From positions 1 through 64,000 of the forward strand of contig NZ_LDNM01000044.1 in assembly GCF_001028135.1 (NCBI RefSeq): a DNA stretch of 64,000 nucleotides, written 5' to 3'. Numbering within the stretch: position 1 is the first letter of the stretch; each line of letters begins with the position of its first letter. Made by a program: the position numbers and the translations under genes. The notes under the pieces were generated by a model that had not been told where the DNA came from, ran no database searches, and was given only the letters and a program-made list of their open reading frames with translations. Shown here in pieces: positions 47,053 to 56,762 of the stretch. This DNA is from Xenorhabdus griffiniae. Lineage in GTDB: Bacteria > Pseudomonadota > Gammaproteobacteria > Enterobacterales > Enterobacteriaceae.

Positions 47053-50015
47053 TGGCACCTTTTTCTATCCCAGAGAACACACTGACGATGACGCCAAACT
47101 ATTTTTGGAATGGCAAAACGCTGGATCAGCAGCTTGCCGGATGGTCCAGTATCTGGGGGAATAAAACAGCACTGATCTATCACGAGCAGCGGCTCACTTA
47201 CCATGAACTCCATCAATCGGCGGAAAGGCTGGCAAGCGGCTTGTATCATCGTGGAATACGCCGTGGTGATCACGTTATGGTACAACTACCTAACCGTATC
47301 TCCTTTGTTGTCACCTGTTTTGCTTTGTTTAGGCTGGGCGCTCATCCAATATTATTAATGCCTACCCAACGGGCACATGATGTCCATGCGCTTTGCCAGA
47401 TTGCACGTCCGGTGGCTTATATTATTCCTGATTGTATCCACGGCTTTGATTATCGGGAAATGGCACGGGAAGTTGCAGCATCTTGCCCCGAACTGAAACA
47501 CATTATCGTTGATGGAGAAGCAGACGAATTTATCCCCTTCGCTTCCATTGAGGATGAACCCCTCAATATTATTGGCCCAGGTTATGGCGATATTGCCGTA
47601 CTTCTGCTTTCCGGCGGAACGACAGGGACACCCAAATTAATCCCGCGTACTCACGATGCTTATACCTATAATTTTGTGCTTTCCGCCCGTCTGTGCGCAA
47701 TCAATACTGAAAGTGTTTATTTAGCGGTATTACCTGTTGCACATAACTTCATTTTAGGCAGCCCCGGGATCCTGGGCACGCTTTCTCAGGGAGGATGTGT
47801 ACTCCTCAGTGATACAGCGAGTTGTGATGAAGCCATGCCATTGATCGAAGAGCATAAGGTAACACATTTAGCATTAGTCCCGGCTCTTGCACGGCTCTGG
47901 GAACAAGCGCGTGACTGGGAACAAAGCGACCTTTCATCCCTGCGCTGCTTACAAGTCGGAGGTGGCAGGCTCACACCGGAACTGGCCGAACAGGTCATGG
48001 CACGCCTTGGTCCTTTGCAACAGGTATTTGGTACAGCGGAAGGATTACTCTGCTATACCCGACTGGACGACCCTTATGAGGTTATCATTAATACCCAAGG
48101 ACGCCCATTGTCAGAAGAAGATGAGATCAACCTTGCTGATACCAATCTGCAACCTGTTGCACCTGGTGAAGTCGGTGAGCTGATTACACGCGGTCCCTAC
48201 ACCATTACAGGATATTACCGTGCTGAACAGCACAATACCGTCGCTTTCACCACGGATGGATTCTACCGTACAGGCGATTTGGTTCGCATCAGACCTGATG
48301 GCAACCTGCTCGTTGCAGGACGGATTAAAGAGCAGATTAACCGCAGCGGTGAAAAAATTTCAACGCTAGAAGTTGAAACATTATTACTGCAACATCCAGA
48401 TATTGATGACGCCGTTGTGATCGCTGTCCCAGACGAACTACTGGGTGAACGCATTTGTGCTTGCCTGCCAAAGAGCATCAATCAACCCGATCCTGCACAA
48501 ATGCAAGCATTCTTGCATCAGAAAGGCGTTCAGCGTCATAAAATCCCTGACCAATGGTTATTTGTGGCGTACTGGCCATTAACCGCAGTAGGAAAAATCA
48601 ACAAACGCCAGTTAGTACAAATGGCGCAAGCAGAAAATACAGAAACAGCAGAAAATAACAGCCTGATGAAGCAGTATCATGAACACACTATTGCTATTAC
48701 CAGCACGCCGTTAGATCTGGTTACCCACTTGCTTGCCGATAATGATGCCCCACCTTGTACGCTCTATGAGATGAAAGGTGAATGGTCATTGGGAATAGGT
48801 TGCGCCGCAACCATCAGTGCCGATGCATCGGGACAATTGATTGATTCACAGGGTCATCGTCATCCATACGATATCAGCACATTAAGCCAGAAACTTGAGC
48901 AAACGTTCAACGCTGTTCCGATTAAAGACTGGCGTGCTTATGGCAGAACATTATTTGAGTTTTCCCATATGACGTATGGGTTACCATTAGAACCATCATT
49001 AGTACAACAAAATGAAGCACTAATAAAAATCACTATTCCACAACATGAATTACGCATAACTCAAGGACAGGTTCTGATACGAACTCTTGAAGAAGCACAA
49101 ATCTCCATATTGAACGAGAAAGTCAAGCGGGCAGATCAATTAGGTACACCGGCTTTTCCACAGACAAAAGAGGTGGAAATTAGCAACACAGCAGACACGG
49201 CAAAACATTATCAAGACAACGTTGCCAATGCGGTTAAGGATATTGCCTCAGGTCACTACCAAAAAGTGATCCTGTCACGCCGGGTTGAGCTGGGTTCAAA
49301 TATTGATATTACACACAGTTACTGGCTGGGGCGTCAGGCTAACACACCTGCCCGCTCTTTCTTCTTACGTGATGGCGATTTCTCTGCTTATGGTTTCAGT
49401 CCGGAAACCGTCGTTGAGGCAGAGGGTTCGGGCTGGATTAATACCCAACCGTTGGCAGGCACCCGAGCATTGACACATGACAAGGAGCAAGATCAGCAAC
49501 TGCGGGCCGATTTACTTTCTGATCCGAAAGAAATTTCCGAACACGCGGTTTCGGTTAAACTTGCATTAGAAGAATTAGCACCGATTTGTCAGCCAGAAAC
49601 GCTTTGTGTATCAGAATTTATGGCTATTCGTGAACGTGGTTCGGTACAACATTTGGCATCACGAGTAAAAGGGTTGCTACACACAGACAAAAACCGCTGG
49701 GATGCATTTATTGCCTTATTCCCGGCAGTCACTGCGTCAGGGATACCGAAAAAACCGGCTTTACACACCATTTCTCGTTATGAAGGTGAACCACGTCGGC
49801 TTTATAGTGGTTGTGTCATGCTCTTAGACAGCACAGGTAAACTGGATGCTGCACTGGTATTACGTTCTCTCTATCAGCATAAAGAACGCTGCTGGCTTCA
49901 GGCTGGGGCTGGTTTGGTCAGAAATTCAAGGCCAGAAAGAGAATGGCAGGAAACCTGTGAAAAACTGGAGTGCATTATGAAATATGTTCGTCCTTATTCC
50001 GCCAAAGAAGACTAA
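47052..50015 (+). CDS. Fused salicyl-AMP ligase / salicylate synthase (YbtE-YbtS fusion)
   Basis: A 987-residue bifunctional protein. Residues about 1-525 are a stand-alone aryl adenylation enzyme like YbtE/Irp5: NYFWNGKTLDQQL at the start, P-loop SGGTTGTPK near 187, YRTGDLVRI, GRIKEQINRSGEKIS and the catalytic Lys515 in AVGKINK. After a 20-residue Ala/Glu/Asn-rich linker, residues about 540-987 are an MbtI-type salicylate synthase like YbtS/Irp9: KVILSRRVEL, GFSPETVVEA, PLAGTRAL, FPAVTASGIPKKPAL and LQAGAGLVRNS. In yersiniabactin clusters these are two separate genes. The frame is continuous; an in-frame ATG at 48666 has no good ribosome binding site. The start at 47052 (TAATG overlap, AAAGGAG before it) is chosen over 46941. 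Last gene of the operon. Confidence 0.93.
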   Translation: MAPFSIPENTLTMTPNYFWNGKTLDQQLAGWSSIWGNKTALIYHEQRLTYHELHQSAERLASGLYHRGIRRGDHVMVQLPNRISFVVTCFALFRLGAHPILLMPTQRAHDVHALCQIARPVAYIIPDCIHGFDYREMAREVAASCPELKHIIVDGEADEFIPFASIEDEPLNIIGPGYGDIAVLLLSGGTTGTPKLIPRTHDAYTYNFVLSARLCAINTESVYLAVLPVAHNFILGSPGILGTLSQGGCVLLSDTASCDEAMPLIEEHKVTHLALVPALARLWEQARDWEQSDLSSLRCLQVGGGRLTPELAEQVMARLGPLQQVFGTAEGLLCYTRLDDPYEVIINTQGRPLSEEDEINLADTNLQPVAPGEVGELITRGPYTITGYYRAEQHNTVAFTTDGFYRTGDLVRIRPDGNLLVAGRIKEQINRSGEKISTLEVETLLLQHPDIDDAVVIAVPDELLGERICACLPKSINQPDPAQMQAFLHQKGVQRHKIPDQWLFVAYWPLTAVGKINKRQLVQMAQAENTETAENNSLMKQYHEHTIAITSTPLDLVTHLLADNDAPPCTLYEMKGEWSLGIGCAATISADASGQLIDSQGHRHPYDISTLSQKLEQTFNAVPIKDWRAYGRTLFEFSHMTYGLPLEPSLVQQNEALIKITIPQHELRITQGQVLIRTLEEAQISILNEKVKRADQLGTPAFPQTKEVEISNTADTAKHYQDNVANAVKDIASGHYQKVILSRRVELGSNIDITHSYWLGRQANTPARSFFLRDGDFSAYGFSPETVVEAEGSGWINTQPLAGTRALTHDKEQDQQLRADLLSDPKEISEHAVSVKLALEELAPICQPETLCVSEFMAIRERGSVQHLASRVKGLLHTDKNRWDAFIALFPAVTASGIPKKPALHTISRYEGEPRRLYSGCVMLLDSTGKLDAALVLRSLYQHKERCWLQAGAGLVRNSRPEREWQETCEKLECIMKYVRPYSAKED

Positions 50016-50049
50016 ACGTTTATTGGAATAGGCCGTAATAATACTGCCG

Positions 50050-50079
50050 GGGAAAACCAGAGTGATATCTGGTTTTCCC
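50050..50079. terminator. Terminator at the end of the siderophore operon
   Basis: A perfect 12-bp stem, GGGAAAACCAGA (50050-50061) and TCTGGTTTTCCC (50068-50079), with loop GTGATA, 35 bases after the fusion gene. It can also serve the convergent lipoprotein gene. Confidence 0.85.
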
Positions 50080-50083
50080 TAAG

Positions 50084-50374
50084 TTAAAAGGATGTACACC
50101 CACCATCCAACAAAGCCTGTTCATTACAACGACGACCATTCGCCAATTGGCAAACAGGAACCTGATGTCCACTCAATTGCTTGGTTAATGCCGGAATTCC
50201 CCCAGCATCAGAACAACTTTCACTGGCATCTTTACTCAGATAAATACCCAGATCAGAATATTGATAATGTTTGTATCGGCTTGATGAAATATCTGCTTGC
50301 TGCCCGCTGCAACCCGCTAATATAACGCCTACCAGCAACAACTTGGCAAGGATAACTTCCCGCTTTAACAGCAT
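50084..50374 (-). CDS. DUF333-family lipoprotein
   Basis: A 96-residue lipoprotein. The signal sequence LLLVGVILAGC has a lipobox with the acylated Cys at about residue 22. The mature part carries the DUF333 pattern: CSDAGGIPALTKQLSGHQVP followed by VCQLANGRRCNEQALLDGGC, with cysteines that probably pair. DUF333 proteins are sometimes labelled putative hemolysin, but function is unknown. GGAG stands before the ATG. It is convergent with the siderophore operon and may be the first core gene on this side of the island. Confidence 0.85.
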   Translation of the reverse strand: MLLKREVILAKLLLVGVILAGCSGQQADISSSRYKHYQYSDLGIYLSKDASESCSDAGGIPALTKQLSGHQVPVCQLANGRRCNEQALLDGGCTSF

Positions 50375-50386
50375 ATTTTCTCCAGT

Positions 50387-50414
50387 TTAACTCTCTGATT
50401 TTAACTCTCTGATT
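50387..50414. repeat. Perfect 14-bp tandem duplication upstream of the lipoprotein gene
   Basis: TTAACTCTCTGATT occurs twice in immediate succession (50387-50400 and 50401-50414), just before a copy of the 105-bp repeat. It lies in the presumed promoter or leader of the lipoprotein gene. Confidence 0.9.
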
Positions 50415-50420
50415 AGGGTA

Positions 50421-50525
50421 TATACTCGATAAACTTCAAGTTGCAATCCGCAAGACGACGCGAGATCTTATATTTCCCCGCTGCGCGGGGAAATATAACA
50501 CGCATCCTGAAGTTGGATTGGTATA
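50421..50525. repeat. 105-bp MITE-like hairpin repeat, copy 1
   Basis: One of three nearly identical 105-bp units in the window. The ends are imperfect inverted repeats: TATAC, six variable bases, AACTTCAAG at the left, and the complement of TATAC..AACTTCAGG at the right. The centre is a 14-bp perfect stem built on TTATATTTCCCCGC with loop TGC. It sits between the lipoprotein gene and ttcA. No coding capacity, so if mobile it depends on another element's transposase. Confidence 0.92.
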
Positions 50526-50647
50526 AAACAGACAGTGTATATTTTTCGGTTGCTATTAGTCACTTCCTTATCGCCAATGACTGCGGTCATCGTGTTCTTT
50601 TACAACAACGCTCGGTATAGGGCCGAAACTTGTTAGACACAGACATG

Positions 50648-50676
50648 TTTCAAACAAAAAGAAAAATCCGTATAAT
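50648..50676 (+). promoter_or_regulatory. Probable ttcA promoter
   Basis: TTTCAA (50648-50653) and a consensus TATAAT (50671-50676) are 17 bases apart, about 68 bases before the ttcA ATG. The remainder of 50526-50743 shows no further feature. Confidence 0.5.
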
Positions 50677-50743
50677 CCCCCTCCTGCAAAGGATCCGTAT
50701 AGAAAATCTACAGTCGATATAATCGGCAATGTGAGAAGTCGCA

Positions 50744-51637
50744 ATGAATCAAAAAGAGACGAGAAAAGAGATACTTGAATTCAACAAACTCCAGAAACGC
50801 CTGCGGAGAAACGTTGGTAATGCCATCATTGATTACAATATGATTGAAGATAATGATGTTGTAATGGCATGTATCAGTGGTGGCAAAGATTCATTCGCGA
50901 TGTTAGATATTCTGTTGAATCTGCAAAAAGCGGCACCAATAACATTCAAAGTCGTTGCAGTGAACCTTGATCAGAAACAGCCTGGCTTTCCTGAACACAT
51001 TTTACCCCAATATTTTGAAAGCCTGGATATTCCATACTACATTGTTGATAAAGATACCTATTCTGTTGTCAAAGAGAAAATTCCCGAAGGCAAAACTACC
51101 TGCGGGTTGTGTTCAAGATTACGTCGCGGCACTCTCTATTCTTTTGCAGAAAAAATCGGGGCGACCAAAATTGCACTTGGACATCATCTTGATGACATCG
51201 TTGAAACGCTGTTCCTAAATATGTTCCATGGCGCACGTATGAAAGCGATGCCACCCAAATTACGCTCTGACGATGGCCGTAATGTCGTTATAAGACCTCT
51301 GGCATATTGCCGGGAGACAGACCTTATTCAGTATGCGGAAAGCAAAAAATTCCCAATCATTCCTTGTAATTTATGTGGTTCGCAGGAAAACCTACAGCGG
51401 CAGGCAATCAAAGCCATGCTGGTAGATTGGGATAAGAAAACACCGGGCAGAGTGGAAAATATTTTCAAGTCTATTCAAAGTATTAGCCCAAGCCAATTGG
51501 CAGACAAAACGATTTTCGACTTTGTCAACTTGCCCTTGCATCGTGAGGGGGAAAGAGAAGAGTATGCTTTTAACGAAGCCGTGGTATCGTCAACGAATAT
51601 TGATGAATCAATGTTTATTGATGTGACAAACATTTAA
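50744..51637 (+). CDS. ttcA: tRNA 2-thiocytidine biosynthesis protein TtcA
   Basis: A 297-residue iron-sulfur ATPase that installs 2-thiocytidine at position 32 of some tRNAs. The PP-loop [11 protein letters not shown] lies at about residues 44-54. The cluster-binding cysteines are in [12 protein letters not shown] (about 118-129) and [13 protein letters not shown] (about 209-221). [17 protein letters not shown] near 147-163 is also conserved. GTGAGAAG precedes the ATG. It begins the core region after the siderophore island and its terminator-like hairpin follows. Confidence 0.96.
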   Translation: MNQKETRKEILEFNKLQKRLRRNVGNAIIDYNMIEDNDVVMACISGGKDSFAMLDILLNLQKAAPITFKVVAVNLDQKQPGFPEHILPQYFESLDIPYYIVDKDTYSVVKEKIPEGKTTCGLCSRLRRGTLYSFAEKIGATKIALGHHLDDIVETLFLNMFHGARMKAMPPKLRSDDGRNVVIRPLAYCRETDLIQYAESKKFPIIPCNLCGSQENLQRQAIKAMLVDWDKKTPGRVENIFKSIQSISPSQLADKTIFDFVNLPLHREGEREEYAFNEAVVSSTNIDESMFIDVTNI

Positions 51638-51684
51638 AAATAAGCCGTTTTTGTACCGGCTGTTTAAACTCTGTCAAAAAAATA

Positions 51685-51708
51685 GCCGATACTAAAACAA
51701 GTATCGGC
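51685..51708 (+). terminator. Hairpin after ttcA, likely terminator
   Basis: GCCGATACT (51685-51693) and AGTATCGGC (51700-51708) form a 9-bp stem with loop AAAACA, preceded by an A run and 47 bases after the ttcA stop. On the opposite strand the A run would be the U tract, so it may serve leftward transcription better. Confidence 0.5.
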
Positions 51709-51854
51709 ATAATTAATGAGCAATGGTTCTGTGTGAAACTCAATATGAGAAAAACTACAATTGTGGAATACAACGTTCATTGTTCAACGCTGTATTCACC
51801 TGCGGGAGCTATAGTGCCTTAATTATGGCGATCAATTATTGATTTATCTCAAAC

Positions 51855-52838
51855 CTATAGCCATTTGCTTCGCCTTAACCACCATGCAAAAGCCACCATT
51901 AATAATGACAACAAAAGAGTGAACAAACCGAATCCAAACCGAGACTCATTGCCTGGTATTCCTCCCAGATTGACACCGAACAACCCCGTCAAAAAGGTGG
52001 TCGGCAAGAATACCATCGCCAATAGAGACATCATGTAAGTACGGCGGTTCATGGCATCCGCCATCATGGAAGTAATTTCATCGGCAAGAACTGCGGTTCG
52101 GGCAATACAACCATCAAGATCATCGATTCCCCTGCTCAACCGGTCTGCAATTTCCTCCATTAAACGGCGTTCTTCATTGTTCATCCAGGGCAATTTCTCA
52201 CTGGCCAGACGGATAAAAATATCCCGCTGTGGTGCCATATATCGGCGCAGAACGATTAACTGTTTACGCAGCAATACTAACTCTCCGCGACCAGGAACCT
52301 TCTGCTCCAAAATATCATCTTCAAACTCAATCAGGTTGTCATGCAGCTCTTCAATAAAATCATTGGCCTCATCAGTAATGGCACCCGCTATTTCTACCAG
52401 CCAATTCCCTGTACTTTTCGCACCAACACCATTGCGCAAATCATCCAGAATTTGATCGATAGAATGAATTTTTCGATGTCGGCTGGAGATAATAATTTGG
52501 TCATTAATATAGATGCGAAACGAAACCAGATGATCGGGACGCGTATTATCATTACGGTTCACCGATCTTAAGGTAATCAAAGTTCCTTCACCTGTGCGCA
52601 GTACTTTTGGACGAATATTATCACTCACCAGCCCCTCTTTCACTGGCGGCGGCAGCAAGATTGTATTCATAATCCATTGATAACTATCCAGGTTTTTATA
52701 ATCAAGATGTTGCCAAACTGGCTGCTCTGCGGTTACGAGTGAATCTTCCCCGAATGCCGTAATGCCTCCCTTGCCATTTAATTGACAGGCATAAATTGCA
52801 TTTGAACCTTTAAATACCGAGCCATAGATCGCTTCCAC
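51855..52838 (-). CDS. zntB: Zinc transporter ZntB (CorA family)
   Basis: A 327-residue 2-TM-GxN transporter. A large cytoplasmic N-terminal domain (to about residue 265) is followed by two membrane helices: MSLLAMVFLPTTFLTGLFGV, leading to the pore motif GVN in FGVNLGGIPG, and LFTLLLSLLMVAFAWWL near the C-terminus, ending in RRSKWL. ZntB moves Zn2+ across the inner membrane. Length equals the E. coli protein (327). Convergent with ttcA. Confidence 0.95.
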   Translation of the reverse strand: MEAIYGSVFKGSNAIYACQLNGKGGITAFGEDSLVTAEQPVWQHLDYKNLDSYQWIMNTILLPPPVKEGLVSDNIRPKVLRTGEGTLITLRSVNRNDNTRPDHLVSFRIYINDQIIISSRHRKIHSIDQILDDLRNGVGAKSTGNWLVEIAGAITDEANDFIEELHDNLIEFEDDILEQKVPGRGELVLLRKQLIVLRRYMAPQRDIFIRLASEKLPWMNNEERRLMEEIADRLSRGIDDLDGCIARTAVLADEITSMMADAMNRRTYMMSLLAMVFLPTTFLTGLFGVNLGGIPGNESRFGFGLFTLLLSLLMVAFAWWLRRSKWL

Positions 52839-52883
52839 ATCTGCTCCTTGTTTGTACTTAAATTTCGCATTTACTCTTCATGC

Positions 52884-53030
52884 TCAATTGTGTTTTTTGA
52901 TGATATACATGGTATGACTATAGGCGACATCTTCGGGATTGGTGATCGGATATCCTTTTAACCACAATTTGATCACTCGACCATTAGTGTATTGATATTT
53001 GCTCCGTGCACATATTGTGCGTTTTTTTAT
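52884..53030 (-). other. Unlisted 48-codon open frame with ATA in place of a start codon; candidate small gene or decayed gene
   Basis: Upstream of zntB, on the same strand, a frame of 48 codons has convincing protein character: KKRTICARSKYQYTNGR, then VIKLWLKGYPITNPEDVAYS and HTMYIIKKHN before TGA at 52884-52886. There is no ATG, GTG or TTG; the natural first codon position reads ATA AAA AAA CGC, so a single change from ATG would explain it. AGG lies eight bases before. It could be a real gene started at ATA, or a recently inactivated one. I do not recognise the family. The rest of the 349-base gap between zntB and tpx shows only the tpx promoter region. Confidence 0.4.
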
Positions 53031-53187
53031 CAGGGACGCCTAATAATCACCTTGAAAATAAATTATAAGACATTGTTAATTAAAGAAAGGAAGAGTATTT
53101 CATGAATATTGCATCTATTTTTTGTGGGCAAGATCCCACTATTCCTTTACACTGACGGCGTAGTTTACTTTATAGAGGGATTAAACC

Positions 53188-53691
53188 ATGACACAAACAG
53201 TCAAGTTTCAAGGTGGTGATATCACCGTTAACGGAGATTTTCCACAAGCAGGTCAGGCAGCAAAAGAATTCACGCTAGTCGCTAAAGATCTCACTGATGT
53301 CACATTGAGCCATTACGCAGGTAAACGTAAAGTGCTTAATATCTTCCCAAGCATTGATACCGGTGTTTGTGCCACATCTGTCCGTAAATTCAACCAACTT
53401 GCCAGCGAATTGGACAATACTGTCGTGCTGTGCATTTCCGCAGATTTACCTTTTGCTCAGTCTCGTTTCTGTGGCTCTGAAGGTCTGTCTAATGTTGTCA
53501 CTCTTTCCACACTGCGTGGCGGGAAATTTCAGGAAGATTACGGCGTTGCAATAAGCGAAGGTCCATTAGGTGGACTGACTGCACGCGCTGTTGTTATTTT
53601 GGATGAAAATAACCACGTTATTTATAGCCAATTGGTCGATGAAATCACCAATGAACCTGATTATGACAGCGCATTAGCCGCATTGAAATAA
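53188..53691 (+). CDS. tpx: Thiol peroxidase Tpx
   Basis: A 167-residue atypical 2-Cys peroxiredoxin, reducing lipid and other hydroperoxides with thioredoxin. The peroxidatic Cys is in [15 protein letters not shown] (about residue 61) and the resolving Cys in [12 protein letters not shown] (about 95). The N-terminus [16 protein letters not shown] and [12 protein letters not shown] are typical. A strong AGAGGGA precedes the ATG. Stands alone between zntB and tyrR. Confidence 0.97.
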   Translation: MTQTVKFQGGDITVNGDFPQAGQAAKEFTLVAKDLTDVTLSHYAGKRKVLNIFPSIDTGVCATSVRKFNQLASELDNTVVLCISADLPFAQSRFCGSEGLSNVVTLSTLRGGKFQEDYGVAISEGPLGGLTARAVVILDENNHVIYSQLVDEITNEPDYDSALAALK

Positions 53692-53818
53692 TTGTTTTAT
53701 TATTGCTTTTGTTTTTTCACACAGCAACGCATTTTTTAAAACATAGTCTTTAAAGACTTATTTCCCGGCGACGATAAAATCACAATTAATTATTTTATTG
53801 TCGCCAGCTTATTTTATC

Positions 53819-53923
53819 TATACTCGATAAACTTCAAGTTGCAATCCGCAAGACGACGCGACGCCTTATATTTTCCCGCTGCGCGGGGAAATATAACACG
53901 CATCTTGAAGTTGGATTGGTATA
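53819..53923. repeat. 105-bp MITE-like hairpin repeat, copy 2
   Basis: Same unit as at 50421 and 59596. It differs from copy 1 at a handful of positions, including one stem change that leaves a G-T pair (TTTTCCCGC instead of TTTCCCCGC). It lies between the convergent genes tpx and tyrR and could terminate both transcripts. Confidence 0.92.
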
Positions 53924-53957
53924 TAAGATATTGTTAAAAGCAGTCATATTTCAGTTA

Positions 53958-55550
53958 TTACTCATCGTCTTCATGATCAACTGAATGTTTCTTACCACTC
54001 AGTCCATATTCGCGTAATTTATTGGCTATTGCCGTGTGAGAAACGCCAAGCCGTTTTGCCAGCTTACGCGTACTGGGATAATGACGATAAAGACGTGTCA
54101 GCACAGAGCGTTCAAAACGCTTGCTGATTTCATCCAAAGAACCCACCAGAATATCTTCATTAAATGTTACCTCTGCTTCTAGTTCAGGTAACCGGATATC
54201 CTGCGGGCTGAGTTTGTTGCTCTCAAGTTGAGTCAATGCCTGATATATCGCATTGCGAAGCTGTCTGACATTACCGGGCCAATGATAACCACACAAAAAC
54301 TGCTCTAAATCAGCAGAGAACTTAGGTTTTTGTAAGCCCTGTTCTTGCGCAAAACGTGTTACAAAAGAGTCCGTCAATGGCATAATATCCGCCTGACGTT
54401 CCCGCAAAGGCGGTAATGTAATGGTTAGGACATTCAGCCGATAATAGAGATCTTCCCGAAACTCGCCTTTTTGTACCAGCTCAATTAAGTTTTTCTGAGT
54501 GGCACAAATGATTCTGACATTCACCTTAACTTCATTCTCTTCACCGACACGACGAAATGTTCCATCATTCAAGAAACGAAGTAATTTAGTCTGCATTTGT
54601 GGCGACATTTCACCGATTTCATCTAACAAAACCGTACCGCCATTAGCCTGCTCAAAGAATCCTTTTTTGCCTTCCAATGCATTGGGATAGGCTCCCGCTG
54701 CATAACCAAACAACTCATTTTCTACAACATCATCCGGCATCGAAGCACAATTCAGCCCAAGAAAAGGCTGTTTTCCCCTTGCACTGCGCAAATGACAGGC
54801 TTTAGCAAATTCATCTTTTCCCGTTCCTGTCTCACCGACAAGCAATAAAGGAACGTCAAGCATAGCCATTTTACGGGCCTGCTCAACGATATGAACCATT
54901 TTAGGGCTAACAGCAATAATCTGTTCAAAAGCGTTATCACCATTTACAGTTAATTTTTTGCGTGACGACTCAATATGCACCGTTGGCTGGTGTTCATCAG
55001 AACGCAACATAATGACCGCCCCTACACACTTAACCACCTGATTTTCAACTGTTAATTGCATAGAAATAATATCCATCCCATAATCTTGCCCTTTGATGGA
55101 GAGTTGTACTGAATGGGGTTGATGATGCTCACTTTCGAGCCAGCGCAGGAAATTGTAATTGCTAATCAGATGGCCTATGTTTTTTTGGCTGATTTTTTCT
55201 TTACTGACACCAAACAAGGCCAAAGCCGCAGAGTTAACCAGTTCAACATTGCCTTTCATGTCAATAGAAAAGATGGGTTCAGGAACCGATTCCAGTAGTG
55301 TCCACATCGCCCTATGCTCTTTCTCTGATGGCATAAAGGCAACTGTCCTGACATCAATGACGCCATTGATACGGCGAATTTCTGCCATCAACTCACGGAA
55401 CATATTGAAATCAATTTGAGTAAAATTAAGGTAAATACGACGCGCAGGAGAAATTTCAATTCCTTTCAGGTCAATATTTCGTAAAACCAGTAAATCAAGT
55501 AATTCGCGGGTTAACCCGATTCGATCCTGACAAGTCACTTCCAATCGCAT
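53958..55550 (-). CDS. tyrR: Transcriptional regulator TyrR
   Basis: A 530-residue regulator of aromatic amino acid synthesis and transport. The N-terminal ACT domain MRLEVTCQDRIGLTRELLDL binds aromatic amino acids; a PAS domain follows (about residues 78-180). The AAA+ domain has Walker A VGETGTGKDEFA and Walker B LLDEIGEM. It lacks the GAFTGA loop used to contact sigma-54 (AAGAYPNALEGKKGF instead), as expected for TyrR, which works with sigma-70. The C-terminal helix-turn-helix STRKLAKRLGVSHTAIANKL binds DNA. Downstream of ycjX-ycjF on the same strand. Confidence 0.96.
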   Translation of the reverse strand: MRLEVTCQDRIGLTRELLDLLVLRNIDLKGIEISPARRIYLNFTQIDFNMFRELMAEIRRINGVIDVRTVAFMPSEKEHRAMWTLLESVPEPIFSIDMKGNVELVNSAALALFGVSKEKISQKNIGHLISNYNFLRWLESEHHQPHSVQLSIKGQDYGMDIISMQLTVENQVVKCVGAVIMLRSDEHQPTVHIESSRKKLTVNGDNAFEQIIAVSPKMVHIVEQARKMAMLDVPLLLVGETGTGKDEFAKACHLRSARGKQPFLGLNCASMPDDVVENELFGYAAGAYPNALEGKKGFFEQANGGTVLLDEIGEMSPQMQTKLLRFLNDGTFRRVGEENEVKVNVRIICATQKNLIELVQKGEFREDLYYRLNVLTITLPPLRERQADIMPLTDSFVTRFAQEQGLQKPKFSADLEQFLCGYHWPGNVRQLRNAIYQALTQLESNKLSPQDIRLPELEAEVTFNEDILVGSLDEISKRFERSVLTRLYRHYPSTRKLAKRLGVSHTAIANKLREYGLSGKKHSVDHEDDE

Positions 55551-55685
55551 TTTTCTGACCTTATTTACACGATGTTCTTAACTGCCTGAATGTTACCCGT
55601 TACTCCCCAATAGATGAAGCCCTTGTCAGCAAAAGTTTACAAGAAAATAAAATGTCAATCTGGTATGACAGTTATTATTAATTGG

Positions 55686-56762
55686 TTACTTTTTTGTTGC
55701 ATCTTTGGCTGTGCTTTTGTTTTTCATTGGTAACGTACTTTTAAGCTGAATAAGCAACTGATGACGAAAATCCTTTAACTTCGGTTTATCACCATCAATC
55801 CACGGCAAAGGCCGACACAATTCCATGGCCTTGATGCCCAAACGCGCTGTCAGTAACCCTGCGCCAATCCCTTGTGCTGCGCGTACAGAAAGACGAGCGG
55901 CAATGTCCTGTGACAACCAGTCCATACCCACTTCTCTGACTAATTCTGATGCGCCTGCAAAAGCAATATTCAGCAATACTAACCGAAATAAGCGAATGCG
56001 GCTGAAATAACCTAATTCAATGCCATAAAGCGCTGCAATACGATTAATGAGCCGAATGTTTCTCCACGCAATAAAAGCCATATCCACAATAGCCAATGGA
56101 CTGACCGCGATCATCAAAGCCGATTCCGCAGCTGAACGGCTGATCTCTTGCCGGGCTTGTGTATCCAGGACAGGCTGAACTAATTGACTGTACAGCATGA
56201 CAATTTCACGATCATTTTGGGTTTCATGCACGGTAGCCTGCCAACGCTGTAATGCCGGATGTTGTCGCTCAATACCCGCTTGTTCTGCTAATTTTTCACA
56301 AAATTGCCTTCCCTTGCCAATACCGTGACTTTGCAATAGCACTTTCGCAGTATCTCGCTCTTCTGTACGCTGCCGCAAAAGGTAAAGGCGCCGCCATTCT
56401 TTTATCACGCTGCCTATTCCCGCGAATATCATCATGCTACCTGCCGCAGCGATCCCCAGCGCAATCCAGTCATGTTGCCGCCATGCCTGGTATATCCACT
56501 GAACACATTGGGCAACAACACTAGTCCCCAATAACAGGACAGCACTGATAAAAACTTTTCGCCAAAAACTGCGTTGCGGTTTCAGAGCAGCATGCACTGC
56601 ACCTTCAAATTCACTTTCCTGCTCCTCCGCTTCCCGCTCTGACATAACCGGATAGAATGCTTTTTCCTGCCCAATGAATTCTCTTTTTGCTTTTAGGGGT
56701 GGTTCGGACGCTGTTTGTACAAGATCGTCAAAATCCATGCGCGGTTTCAACGGTTCGATCAT
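55686..56762 (-). CDS. ycjF: Inner membrane protein YcjF (UPF0283)
   Basis: A 358-residue membrane protein of unknown function. It has a charged N-terminus ([14 protein letters not shown], then about 65 soluble residues), two membrane helices at about residues 70-90 and 100-120 ([20 protein letters not shown] and [20 protein letters not shown]), and a long C-terminal domain with one or two more hydrophobic stretches. The start overlaps the ycjX stop (ATGA), marking a two-gene unit co-expressed with the psp stress operon in many enterobacteria, probably in envelope stress. Confidence 0.93.
   Translation of the reverse strand: MIEPLKPRMDFDDLVQTASEPPLKAKREFIGQEKAFYPVMSEREAEEQESEFEGAVHAALKPQRSFWRKVFISAVLLLGTSVVAQCVQWIYQAWRQHDWIALGIAAAGSMMIFAGIGSVIKEWRRLYLLRQRTEERDTAKVLLQSHGIGKGRQFCEKLAEQAGIERQHPALQRWQATVHETQNDREIVMLYSQLVQPVLDTQARQEISRSAAESALMIAVSPLAIVDMAFIAWRNIRLINRIAALYGIELGYFSRIRLFRLVLLNIAFAGASELVREVGMDWLSQDIAARLSVRAAQGIGAGLLTARLGIKAMELCRPLPWIDGDKPKLKDFRHQLLIQLKSTLPMKNKSTAKDATKK

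Noticed and set aside
48666-50015. Separate salicylate synthase gene starting at an internal ATG
   Set aside because: The frame is continuous with the ligase and no ribosome binding site precedes the internal ATG, so a fusion is the simpler reading.
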